The position numbers and the translations under genes were made by a program. 64,000 bases of DNA from Ruminococcus flavefaciens. Its GTDB lineage: Bacteria; Bacillota; Clostridia; Oscillospirales; Ruminococcaceae. Under the pieces are notes generated by a model. That model was given only the letters and a program-made list of their open reading frames with translations, had not been told where the DNA came from and made no database searches. Within the stretch, counting starts at the first letter, position 1, and every line of letters starts with the position of its first letter. Below, piece after piece: positions 16,521 through 23,848 of the stretch. The stretch covers positions 47,935-111,934 of the forward strand of contig CACXEJ010000013.1 of the NCBI GenBank assembly GCA_902766595.1, read 5' to 3'.

Positions 16521-16550
16521 AAGGACTGTTCTCCGGAACAGTCCTTTTTT
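16521..16550 (+). terminator. Terminator after lipoprotein gene
   Basis: AAGGACTGTTC pairs with GAACAGTCCTT and runs into TTTTTT. It may also serve the convergent loader gene. Confidence 0.85.
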
Positions 16551-16551
16551 G

Positions 16552-17511
16552 TTATGTATCGTTTTCTTTTCGTATCTGGAGTCTTATGTCCTCGCCCTTG
16601 AATTCAAAGCAGGCATAAGCAGCAACTATCCTCGATACCACACGGTCATCGTACCTTCGACGTATGCCTTCAAAGTCGAGGTTCGTGCTTATGATCGTAG
16701 GCTTGCCGCTGTTGAGACGTGTGTTTATGATATTGTAAATAGTTGCGTTGAAAAACGGCGTTTCGTATTCAGTGCCGAGGTCGTCAAGAATGAGGAGGTC
16801 TGTGCTCATAACAGCGTCGATAGTTTCAGCTATGTGGTCACGGCTGAAACGTTCACTTTCGATGTTTCTGAGGATATTAACAGCTGAGTCGTAGATGACT
16901 CCAAATCCCTTGGACAGAACAGTGTTTGCGATCGCGAGTGAAAGGTGAGTTTTACCGAGACCGGTTTTGCCAAACATAAGTATGCTCTTGGAGTTACGCT
17001 GGAAATTTTCTGCGTAATCCTTTGTGAAAGTGAGAAACCGCTGCATATTTTCGCGGTCCGGACCTGAATAGTATTTCAGGTCAAATGTGTCAAAGGACGA
17101 AAGACTGAGCTGAGCGTGTTTATTGAGCTCATCAGCGGAGAGCTTTCCGCATATCTGGTTGAAGCATTCACAGAATTCGCTGCCGCAGTAGCCTGTATCC
17201 CTGCATTTTTCGCAAGTATAATGCATATCGAGGTAGTCCTCCGGGTATCCGTTTGCTGCGAGAATAGTCCGGGACATTTTCTGTGCCTCAAGATTGTACT
17301 TTCTGAGCTTTTCGACCTTTGCGGCTGAATTTCCTCCGCTGCCGATAAGACTTATGAGCTCCCTGCCGGTATTGAAGAGCTCTGCATTTATTTCGCGTAT
17401 CTGAGGGATCTTGTCGTTTATCTCACGGATACGCCGTTCGTTTTCCTCAACAGCACGCAATCGTCTGCCGCTGATTATAGACTGCGCTTTATCAAAAATC
17501 TCGCTGTTCAT
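16552..17511 (-). CDS. DnaC/DnaI-like helicase loader ATPase
   Basis: A 319-residue protein. An N-terminal helical region carries a four-cysteine cluster (YTCEKCRDTGYCGSEFCEC, about residues 110-130). The AAA+ domain has Walker A FGKTGLGKTH (about 173) and Walker B LLILDDLGTE, and it ends with a sensor arginine region (RYDDRVVSRI). Such proteins load the replicative helicase with DnaD. The gene is directly downstream of a DnaD gene (10-base gap), which fits a primosome pair. The Bacillus name dnaI may apply, but orthology cannot be fixed by eye. Confidence 0.87.
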   Translation of the reverse strand: MNSEIFDKAQSIISGRRLRAVEENERRIREINDKIPQIREINAELFNTGRELISLIGSGGNSAAKVEKLRKYNLEAQKMSRTILAANGYPEDYLDMHYTCEKCRDTGYCGSEFCECFNQICGKLSADELNKHAQLSLSSFDTFDLKYYSGPDRENMQRFLTFTKDYAENFQRNSKSILMFGKTGLGKTHLSLAIANTVLSKGFGVIYDSAVNILRNIESERFSRDHIAETIDAVMSTDLLILDDLGTEYETPFFNATIYNIINTRLNSGKPTIISTNLDFEGIRRRYDDRVVSRIVAAYACFEFKGEDIRLQIRKENDT

Positions 17512-17521
17512 ATATTACCTC

Positions 17522-18496
17522 TTAAAATTTATTTATAACTACCTTGTACTTTTCAATATCGTCGCCGTTGGTGTATTTACCGCCGGAAGCAGCCTTCTTC
17601 TTGCGGTATTCGCTGTCGGCTTCGCGAACCTGTTCGGGCGTCGTGAAGCCGCTGTCCTTCCATGAGATGAGTATCTTGTTTATGTAATCGAACGACGGTT
17701 TGTTGATATTATCGATAGTTTTTTCGTAGGCGAGCTGAATGAGCTCGGTGCTGAAGCCGCTGTTCTTCCAGCTTGCGATGAATTCTCCCTGACGCTGTGT
17801 CGGACGGCGGTTCATTTCAAAGAGCTTCATAATTCTGTCGGTATATTCATAAGAAGCGTACATTCTCTGGACTTCTTCATCGGCTGCGGTAAGCGTATTG
17901 ATATCATTCTCAGACCACGAACAGGCGATCTTCTCAATATAAGCGGAACTGGTCTTGCCGATCTTTATGCAGTAGAAGAGCAGAGTGACGATGACCTCTT
18001 TTTTTAGTCCGAGGTAGCTGTACATCCAGATCAGCGAATTCTGCTGAGTGTGACTTAGCTTTCCGAGGGCGGACTCCGCAACCTTGAAGAGCTCGGAAAT
18101 ATCAGATGAATTCTTCATAACATCGGCAATTTCGGACGGCGGAAGATCCTGACGCTTCGGCAGTTCTGGCTTTGGAGTTGAATGCTCGGGAACTGTTTCG
18201 GCAGGCTTTGATACTGGAGCTGCCATAGAGAGCTCCGGCACTTTTTCAGCGGTTGTACGCTGCGGCGTGAGAACATTCACCTGCTGCCAGAAGAGGACAG
18301 CATCAGCGGCTTCCTGCTGAGAAACGCCTGTGTTAAGGGAGATCTCTTCGTCAGAGCAGCTTCGTCCGGAACAGCGCAGAAGATACAGAAGCACCTTTAA
18401 CTGCTGACCTGTTGCAAGTTTCAGAAAATTGTCAGCGACCACGCAGGGGACTCCAAACATTGTGCCCCATATACCGCTGTTAGCTTTATACTCCAC
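17522..18496 (-). CDS. DnaD domain protein (primosome component)
   Basis: A 324-residue protein. The N-terminal part (about 20-75) reads as a winged helix: LLYLLRCSGRSCSDEEISLNTGVS. A Pro-rich linker follows (about 80-120). From residue ~125 there are two DnaB/DnaD-type helical repeats, the second containing the YEKTIDNINKPSFDYINKIL and ISWKDSGFTTPEQV block that defines the DnaD C-terminal motif. DnaD remodels DNA and recruits helicase loading factors during restart and initiation. It pairs with the downstream loader ATPase. Confidence 0.88.
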   Translation of the reverse strand: MEYKANSGIWGTMFGVPCVVADNFLKLATGQQLKVLLYLLRCSGRSCSDEEISLNTGVSQQEAADAVLFWQQVNVLTPQRTTAEKVPELSMAAPVSKPAETVPEHSTPKPELPKRQDLPPSEIADVMKNSSDISELFKVAESALGKLSHTQQNSLIWMYSYLGLKKEVIVTLLFYCIKIGKTSSAYIEKIACSWSENDINTLTAADEEVQRMYASYEYTDRIMKLFEMNRRPTQRQGEFIASWKNSGFSTELIQLAYEKTIDNINKPSFDYINKILISWKDSGFTTPEQVREADSEYRKKKAASGGKYTNGDDIEKYKVVINKF

Positions 18497-18530
18497 GAAA
18501 ACGACCTCCGAAAAAATACTTTAAGAACCA

Positions 18531-18562
18531 TTATACCATATAAGCGCAGCATTATGGTATAA
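18531..18562. repeat. Inverted repeat upstream of dnaD
   Basis: TTATACCATA (18531-18540) and TATGGTATAA (18553-18562) are perfect 10-bp inverse copies with a 12-base spacer. Each arm contains a TATAAT-like -10 pointing outward (18535-18530 leftward, 18558-18563 rightward). It could be a regulator site or a hairpin in the dnaD leader. The remainder of 18497-18712 holds no gene I can support. Confidence 0.5.
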
Positions 18563-18641
18563 TTGCCCGATATGCAGGGAGCAAATCTGTTGATTTGCGT
18601 ATCTGCAAGGGTATTGAATAAAGTCTAATGAATGCTTTTTC

Positions 18642-18670
18642 ATTATACCATATTTTTCATCGGTTGTCAC
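18642..18670 (-). promoter_or_regulatory. Possible upstream dnaD promoter
   Basis: Minus strand GTGACA (18670-18665), 17 bases, TATAAT (18647-18642). It would give a leader of about 140 bases that includes the inverted repeat at 18531-18562. Confidence 0.5.
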
Positions 18671-18712
18671 CGTGCAATTTTAACAATCACACAGCAAAAG
18701 TTTCGTGTATTT

Positions 18713-19147
18713 TTATCCGGCTGATGTCAGAATAAGTTTTGCTTCTTCGTATTTTTTCCGGAGCCGTTTAATTTCAGCCGGAGAAGCTTCCGTGAGCCTT
18801 GAAAAATCAGAATTATGCTCGATATCAGCGAGCTTTACCTTTACCGCAATGGGAGATCTCCTGATATTCCGCACATATTCGGAATAGGGGAGTTCTTTGT
18901 TGTGAGTCAGCAGATGAACTGCTTCAGTGACCTCAGGCGGAAAAATCTTTTCGAGTTCTGCGATAGTCACCTCAGTGTCCTCGACAATATCATGCAGTAA
19001 AGCTACGCAGACCGTGTACTCATCGTTCATCTGTTCCGCGATGTGAAACGGGTGAAAAATGTAGGGGACACCGCTCTTGTCGAGCTGACCGTGGTGAGCA
19101 TCGTATGCGAGCTTCATAGCCTTAATAGTCAGTTCTGTGTAGATCAT
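18713..19147 (-). CDS. HD-domain (p)ppGpp hydrolase-like protein (MESH1/SpoT type)
   Basis: A 144-residue protein containing only the hydrolase half of the RelA/SpoT family. Seen in order: YDAHHGQLDKSGVPYIFHP, VALLHDIVEDTEVT (HD pair and the ED diad) and VKLADIEHNSDF. No synthetase or TGS/ACT domain is present. Small alarmone hydrolases of this type remove pyrophosphate from ppGpp; related folds act on other nucleotides. It overlaps the upstream epimerase by 4 bases. Confidence 0.82.
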   Translation of the reverse strand: MIYTELTIKAMKLAYDAHHGQLDKSGVPYIFHPFHIAEQMNDEYTVCVALLHDIVEDTEVTIAELEKIFPPEVTEAVHLLTHNKELPYSEYVRNIRRSPIAVKVKLADIEHNSDFSRLTEASPAEIKRLRKKYEEAKLILTSAG

Positions 19148-20052
19148 TTCAGGTCACCGAGCTCGCTGTCGATATAGTCAAAGAGCGGCTTACGAACGAT
19201 CAGCTCACGGTTGTTTCTGAACCACTCATACGACTGCGTGAGACCTTCGGATAATGGCGTGAGCTCCGGCATAATGGAGCACATTTTCGCAGCGTCGAGC
19301 ATATACTCATATGCGTAGAAAGGGAAGTAGCTGCGCTGCGGAACGTCCTTGCTTACACTGATGAAGTGAGGATTTTTCCCGAGTACGGTATAACATTTTT
19401 CAACCCATTCGCGGATAGTCACGCCCTCAGGATCGCCAACATTAAAGATATGCTGATCAGGGCTTTTTTCGAGCAGAAGGTCAATAAACCGGCACATATC
19501 TCCGATATGGAAAAACTGGAGCTTCTGCGAACCGTCGCCCGGCAGATAAAATGGTCTGTCGTTTTCAGCACACTCAAACACAAATGATTCGCGGTGGAGG
19601 TTGTTCATAGGACCGTACAGGTATGGCGGTCTGAGAATATAAGCGTCCGGCACCCGTTTCAGAAGAGCTCCTTCGGCTTCGATCTTGTTAGTTCCGTAAG
19701 CACCCCAGACTGAGTTCGGACCGACCTGCTGCTCCTCACTGAAAGGCTGGGGGAGAGTCTCAGGGTAGACTGCACTCGAGCTTATCAGGATATAGTCACG
19801 AAATTCCCCGAGACCGTCGAGCAGATCGCTGACGTCAGTACCGTTGTAAGAGGTGACATCAATTACTGCATCGAAATTGAGAGACCTGAGCTCGCTGCCG
19901 AGGGAATGACGGTCTGCGCATATGAGCTTCACGCCCGTACTCTGAGGCTTGCTGCCGCGGTTCAGAACATACACGCTGTGTCCCTTAGCTGCAAAGTATT
20001 CAGCCGTGTACCTGCTTGCGAAAACCGTTCCGCCTGTTACAAGAATGTTCAT
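19144..20052 (-). CDS. NAD-dependent epimerase/dehydratase family protein
   Basis: A 302-residue extended SDR protein. The Rossmann glycine motif is VTGGTVFASRY, a slightly altered GxxGxxG. A Ser-Ser-Ala-Val-Tyr block (ISSSAVYPE) and GAYGTNKIEAE give the catalytic Ser/Tyr-x3-Lys arrangement. ILRPPYLYGP and FNVGDPEGVTIREW are typical of sugar epimerases and isoflavone-reductase-like members. The exact substrate is not clear. It has its own promoter and is first in a two-gene unit with the alarmone hydrolase. Confidence 0.85.
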   Translation of the reverse strand: MNILVTGGTVFASRYTAEYFAAKGHSVYVLNRGSKPQSTGVKLICADRHSLGSELRSLNFDAVIDVTSYNGTDVSDLLDGLGEFRDYILISSSAVYPETLPQPFSEEQQVGPNSVWGAYGTNKIEAEGALLKRVPDAYILRPPYLYGPMNNLHRESFVFECAENDRPFYLPGDGSQKLQFFHIGDMCRFIDLLLEKSPDQHIFNVGDPEGVTIREWVEKCYTVLGKNPHFISVSKDVPQRSYFPFYAYEYMLDAAKMCSIMPELTPLSEGLTQSYEWFRNNRELIVRKPLFDYIDSELGDLK

Positions 20053-20082
20053 TGAACTTCCTCCTTTTTGTTTAATACAATT

Positions 20083-20111
20083 ATTATAACATATATCCGG
20101 TGAATTTACAA
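20083..20111 (-). promoter_or_regulatory. Promoter of epimerase gene
   Basis: Minus strand TTGTAA (20111-20106), 17 bases, TATAAT (20088-20083), followed by AAGGAGGAAG before the ATG. Confidence 0.75.
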
Positions 20112-20117
20112 CAGTTT

Positions 20118-20801
20118 TCAGAAAGGTGTCGAGTCGTACATTTTCCGGAGCTTTTCAATAGCTTTTTTCTCTATGCGCGAGACGTAAGACCGCGAAATAT
20201 TCATTTTTCTTGCAGTTTCATTCTGAGTGTGGGGCTTTTTGCCGTACAAACCGTAGCGGTGAACGATGATTTCAAGCTCGCGTTCATCGAGGCATTTGCC
20301 GAGAAACGTATAGAGCTGGCGCGACTTGATAAGCGTATCGACCTGTTCGTGAATATCAATTCCGTCATCAATGAGGTCGAGGAGCGTGAGAGCATTGCCG
20401 TCCTTGTCGGTCTCGACCGGTTCATTGATATAAACGTCGCCGGCAGACTTCTTGGCAGCTCTGAAATTCATCAGAATTTCGTTATCTATACAGCGGCTCG
20501 CGTAGGTAGCAAATTTTGCACCCTTAGTGTAGTCAAAGGTCGAAACCGCCTTAATGAGCCCAATGGTGCCGATCGAGATGAGTTCGTCCTGTTCGGCTGC
20601 AGTTGTCGAGTACTTCTTGACGATATGTGCAACCAAACGCAGATTGTGCTCGATTAACATATCGCGGGCAGACCTGTCGCCGTCCACCATTCGTACGAAG
20701 CACTCTTCTTCCTGTTTTCTGCCGAGCGGTTTCGGGAAAGAAGTACCGCTGTCGATATGCAGGGCAAAAACGAAGATATTCCGTAATAGATCAAGCAGCA
20801 T
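20118..20801 (-). CDS. sigK: Sporulation sigma factor SigK (pro-form)
   Basis: A 227-residue protein. The hydrophobic N-terminus (LLRNIFVFALHI) followed by FPKPLGRKQEEE matches the membrane-tethered pro-sequence of SigK that is removed by SpoIVFB in sporulating bacilli. Region 2 reads RDMLIEHNLRLVAHIVKKY, then DELISIGTIGLIKAV and KFATYASRCIDNEIL. The region 4 helix-turn-helix is NETARKMNISRSYVSRIEKKA. It directs RNA polymerase to late mother-cell genes. The gene is continuous, with no skin-type interruption, and has a GGAGGT ribosome site. Confidence 0.9.
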   Translation of the reverse strand: MLLDLLRNIFVFALHIDSGTSFPKPLGRKQEEECFVRMVDGDRSARDMLIEHNLRLVAHIVKKYSTTAAEQDELISIGTIGLIKAVSTFDYTKGAKFATYASRCIDNEILMNFRAAKKSAGDVYINEPVETDKDGNALTLLDLIDDGIDIHEQVDTLIKSRQLYTFLGKCLDERELEIIVHRYGLYGKKPHTQNETARKMNISRSYVSRIEKKAIEKLRKMYDSTPF

Positions 20802-20928
20802 AAATATTACCTCCGATAGCTTTATAGACTATACTATGCCATACAGCTTGAACAATATATCAGATTTAAGCGCGTAAAGCGATAGATCTTGATGTAAATA
20901 AATAAAATAAAAAAACAAAATAATCATA

Positions 20929-20957
20929 TTGACGTTGACCGTGAAATATTATATAAT
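20929..20957 (+). promoter_or_regulatory. Promoter of the rpe-rnf-hprK-dnaE run
   Basis: TTGACG (20929-20934), 17 bases, TATAAT (20952-20957). It may serve the long chain of closely spaced genes from rpe to dnaE. Confidence 0.75.
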
Positions 20958-20988
20958 AAAAGTGTATGAAATTTCAGGAAGTGATAAA

Positions 20989-21648
20989 TTGAAGAATTTG
21001 GTTTCAGCTTCCGTACTCAGTGCGGATATGCTAAATCTTGAGAGCGAGATACGCCGGCTCGAAGCAAGCGGTATAGATATGCTGCACTTCGATGTTATGG
21101 ACGGTGTTTTCGTTGATAATATAACCTATGGTCTGCCTATACTTGAAAAGGTGAGAAGCAGCACAGATATGTTCCTCGACGTTCATCTTATGATAACCGA
21201 TCCGCGCAGATATGTTGAGAGATTTGCGGCAGCCGGTGCGGATCTCATATCGTTCCATATCGAGAGCACCAGCGACACCGCTGATACTATCAGAGCAATA
21301 CGCGCAGCAGGTGCAAAGACTGCCGTTGCGATCAAACCTGCTACTCCTGCTGAGGAGGTGCTCAGATACCTTCCGGAGCTCGATATGGTACTTGTTATGA
21401 CTGTCGAGCCCGGTTTCGGCGGTCAGAGCTTCATACACGACACTGTTTCTAAAATACGCACTATACGAAATAGAATTACCGAACTCGGTCTTGACACTGA
21501 TCTTCAGGTCGACGGCGGTATCAACGATAAAACTGCACCGATAGTCAAGGAGGCCGGAGCAAACGTTCTCGTTTCCGGAAGCTATCTGTTCAGTGCAAAG
21601 GATATGGCGGCATCGGCTGCCGGATTGAAGGAAGAAATAATATGCTGA
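20989..21648 (+). CDS. rpe: Ribulose-phosphate 3-epimerase
   Basis: A 219-residue protein. The start is placed at TTG 20989 because GGAAGTGAT precedes it and the protein then begins in the usual way (KNLVSASVLSADMLNLESEI). TIM-barrel landmarks are MLHFDVMDGVFVDNITYG (metal-binding His/Asp), VHLMITDP, FHIES, MTVEPGFGGQSF and DGGINDKT. It interconverts ribulose 5-phosphate and xylulose 5-phosphate. The end overlaps the RnfD-like gene by 7 bases. Confidence 0.95.
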   Translation: MKNLVSASVLSADMLNLESEIRRLEASGIDMLHFDVMDGVFVDNITYGLPILEKVRSSTDMFLDVHLMITDPRRYVERFAAAGADLISFHIESTSDTADTIRAIRAAGAKTAVAIKPATPAEEVLRYLPELDMVLVMTVEPGFGGQSFIHDTVSKIRTIRNRITELGLDTDLQVDGGINDKTAPIVKEAGANVLVSGSYLFSAKDMAASAAGLKEEIIC

Positions 21649-22640
21649 AAAAAGCCAGAAAAGAGCGGCTTATTTGGCTCGACATAATGATGACACTGAT
21701 GGCACTTGCACTGATGTCCTATTTTTACTACGGAATACGCTCGGCAGCTCTCTGCGGCATATGCGTGGCAGTTTCACTCGTTGCGGAGATAATCTCCCTG
21801 CGTCTTATGGGCAGACACTTCAAGGCTGATGATCTTACCTGTACCTCTGACGCTCTGATATTTGCGCTGATGCTGCCGGCTTGTATGGATTACAGCATTG
21901 CAGTGATCGCAAGCGTTTTTGCAGTAGTCGTCGCAAAGAATGTTTTCGGCGGCAGGAAGAATATGATATTTTCGCCGGCTGCGGCAGCTTATGTTTTCGT
22001 ACTCACATCGTGGGGAAGCAAGCTGCTTATGTTCCCTGAACCTCACAGCAGGCTCGGCGTTTTTGAAAAGCCCGATACGCTCACGCACTCAGCTTCCTAT
22101 TCATTCAACATCTCAGGCAAGCTCGATTACACTGACTTTGAGGTTCTGCTCGGAAATTTCAGCGGACCTGCCGGTTCTGTGAGCGTATTGCTCCTCGTTA
22201 TCTCAGCGGTAATACTGATTTTCAGAGGAGACATCTCTGCCGGTGCATTTCTCGGCTCGATCGTCGGAACCGGACTTTTCGCTTTCATAGCTCCCGTTGG
22301 AAGTTCACGCGAGGACTCGCTCAGCTACTCACTCGTAACGAATATGGTGCTTTTTGCATCGGTCTATATAATCGCTGACAAGAGAATAGCGCCTAAAAGG
22401 GAATATTTCGCGATTTTCTACGGACTTTTCGTTGCTGTTTTCGCCTACACGCTCGTTCTGACGACAGCTAAGGAAAATGCTATCGTTATGGTTTCCGTAC
22501 TGTTCACTCCTGTGGCACTCGGCTTCAAGAACCTTGAAAAGAAGATAAGCCTTGCAGAGCAGGAGGAGCTTGTCAAAGAAACCGAAGCTGCTGATGAAAC
22601 AGCTCAGGAAATCACGGAGGAGGCGATCGTCAATGAATGA
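21642..22640 (+). CDS. RnfD/NqrB-like membrane protein lacking the flavin-attachment motif
   Basis: A 332-residue protein with about nine or ten membrane segments. IFALMLPACMDYSIAVIASVFAVVVAKNVFGG and NMIFSPAAAAYVF match the conserved first half of RnfD/NqrB, and GSVSVLLLVISAVILIFRGD the second half. In standard RnfD the loop before that carries an SGAT motif whose Thr bears covalent FMN. Here the loop reads DTLTHSASYSFN, with no SGAT. The C-terminus is acidic. It overlaps rpe and the RnfE-like gene, so it belongs to one operon. The function of this reduced form is unknown. Confidence 0.82.
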   Translation: MLKKARKERLIWLDIMMTLMALALMSYFYYGIRSAALCGICVAVSLVAEIISLRLMGRHFKADDLTCTSDALIFALMLPACMDYSIAVIASVFAVVVAKNVFGGRKNMIFSPAAAAYVFVLTSWGSKLLMFPEPHSRLGVFEKPDTLTHSASYSFNISGKLDYTDFEVLLGNFSGPAGSVSVLLLVISAVILIFRGDISAGAFLGSIVGTGLFAFIAPVGSSREDSLSYSLVTNMVLFASVYIIADKRIAPKREYFAIFYGLFVAVFAYTLVLTTAKENAIVMVSVLFTPVALGFKNLEKKISLAEQEELVKETEAADETAQEITEEAIVNE

Positions 22641-23265
22641 ACGCAGAAGCAGTATTTTTGACGGTGTTCTCGGTGATAACGCCGTACTGTCAGGACTTAT
22701 GGTCATCTCGCCCGTAATAATCTGCGGAAACACCATAAAGAACGCAGAGGCTCTTATATGTGCATTTTCTGCTATAACCTTCCTGTCCGTGCTGATAGCC
22801 TCATTCGTACCGAAAAAGCTGCCGTACACGGTAAAGGTCATAATCTACGCGCTCATATCCTCAATAGTATATCTGCCGGTTAAGAATGCCGCAGAGAAGT
22901 TCTATCCGGATTCAATAACAAGAATTGGCATATATTTTCCGCTGCTCGCGGTGAACTCGCTTATAATACTCCAGTCCGAAGCACGTTTTTTCAAGATGAA
23001 AAAACCGAGAATGCTTGCGTCACTGACGTTTTATATAATCGGCTTTGATGCCGTTATGCTTCTGACAGCTTTTATACGCGAGCTCCTCGCATACGGAACT
23101 ATCCGCAGCAAAATGGCTGACGTCAATACTCTTATCAGCGGTCTGGGAGAACCCTTCGGCGGTTTCATACTGCTCGGACTGATGTGCGGAGCTTACCGCA
23201 AGATACGTTCGATAGCCAGAAAAGAAAAAAACACAGGGAGTGACTTGAATGTATCTGGTAAATGA
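22633..23265 (+). CDS. RnfE-like membrane protein with cluster cysteines replaced by Ser
   Basis: A 210-residue protein; ATG 22633 sits within the end of the RnfD-like gene. It has six membrane segments in RnfA/E topology. The conserved half-site GLCP reads VISP, and the second NC motif (VNCIILGRAEA in the family) reads VNSLIILQSEA, so both cysteines that hold the intramembrane [2Fe-2S] cluster are serine. FIRELLAYGTI and GGFILLGLMCGAYR are otherwise well conserved. It forms a set with the RnfD- and RnfA-like neighbours. Confidence 0.83.
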   Translation: MNERRSSIFDGVLGDNAVLSGLMVISPVIICGNTIKNAEALICAFSAITFLSVLIASFVPKKLPYTVKVIIYALISSIVYLPVKNAAEKFYPDSITRIGIYFPLLAVNSLIILQSEARFFKMKKPRMLASLTFYIIGFDAVMLLTAFIRELLAYGTIRSKMADVNTLISGLGEPFGGFILLGLMCGAYRKIRSIARKEKNTGSDLNVSGK

Positions 23266-23821
23266 CATAATCGCCTTTCTTGCAGCAAACCTCATACTCA
23301 GTCAGGCTCTCGGAACAAGTACGCTGTTCATAGCGGCTGACAGCAGACGAAAGCTCGTCGGTACGACCTGCTGCATAACATTATTCACAACGATCGGTTC
23401 AGCAGCGGCATTCCTCATAAACAAGGAGCTGCCGTCAGGATATAAAGATCTTACACTGATATTCTACGTCCTGACAGTAGGACTGCTCTATGTGGGACTG
23501 CTCACGACTGCATATTTCATAACTCCGGAGAGATTTGAAAAGATAAGAAAATACATTCATCTCTCAGCTTTTAACTGTGCTGTTATCGGAACTCTTTTCA
23601 CTATGGAGCAGAAGTCTGCCGATGATCCTTCACTTATGACACTGAAGGAATATGTGAAATTCGGCTTTGAAGCCGGTCTCGGATTTATAACGGCAGCCCT
23701 CATACTCACAGCTGCTTTCCGCAAGCTCAATTCCTCAAAAGTCCCCTCATCTTTCAGAGGAGGACCGGCAATTCTTATCTACTTAGGCATTATCTCTATG
23801 GCGGTATATTCGCTTAAATAA
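23249..23821 (+). CDS. RnfA-like membrane protein with one cluster cysteine left
   Basis: A 190-residue protein with six membrane segments. The family's N-terminal LG[IL]CPF motif reads LGTSTLF (Cys lost), while the second motif FNCAVIG keeps its Cys. Near the end, VPSSFRGGPAILIYLGIISMAV matches the VPxxFRG...LITAG end of RnfA. It overlaps the RnfE-like gene by 17 bases. No rnfB, rnfC or rnfG follows; the next gene is a DUF4015 protein. The trio may be a membrane core without its usual redox chain. Confidence 0.83.
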   Translation: MYLVNDIIAFLAANLILSQALGTSTLFIAADSRRKLVGTTCCITLFTTIGSAAAFLINKELPSGYKDLTLIFYVLTVGLLYVGLLTTAYFITPERFEKIRKYIHLSAFNCAVIGTLFTMEQKSADDPSLMTLKEYVKFGFEAGLGFITAALILTAAFRKLNSSKVPSSFRGGPAILIYLGIISMAVYSLK

Positions 23822-23848
23822 TATGTGTGGAATAAACAGGAGAAAAAA

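Noticed and set aside
21642-23821. A standard six-subunit Rnf complex
   Set aside because: Subunits C, G and B are not present beside the trio, and the key cofactor residues are missing.
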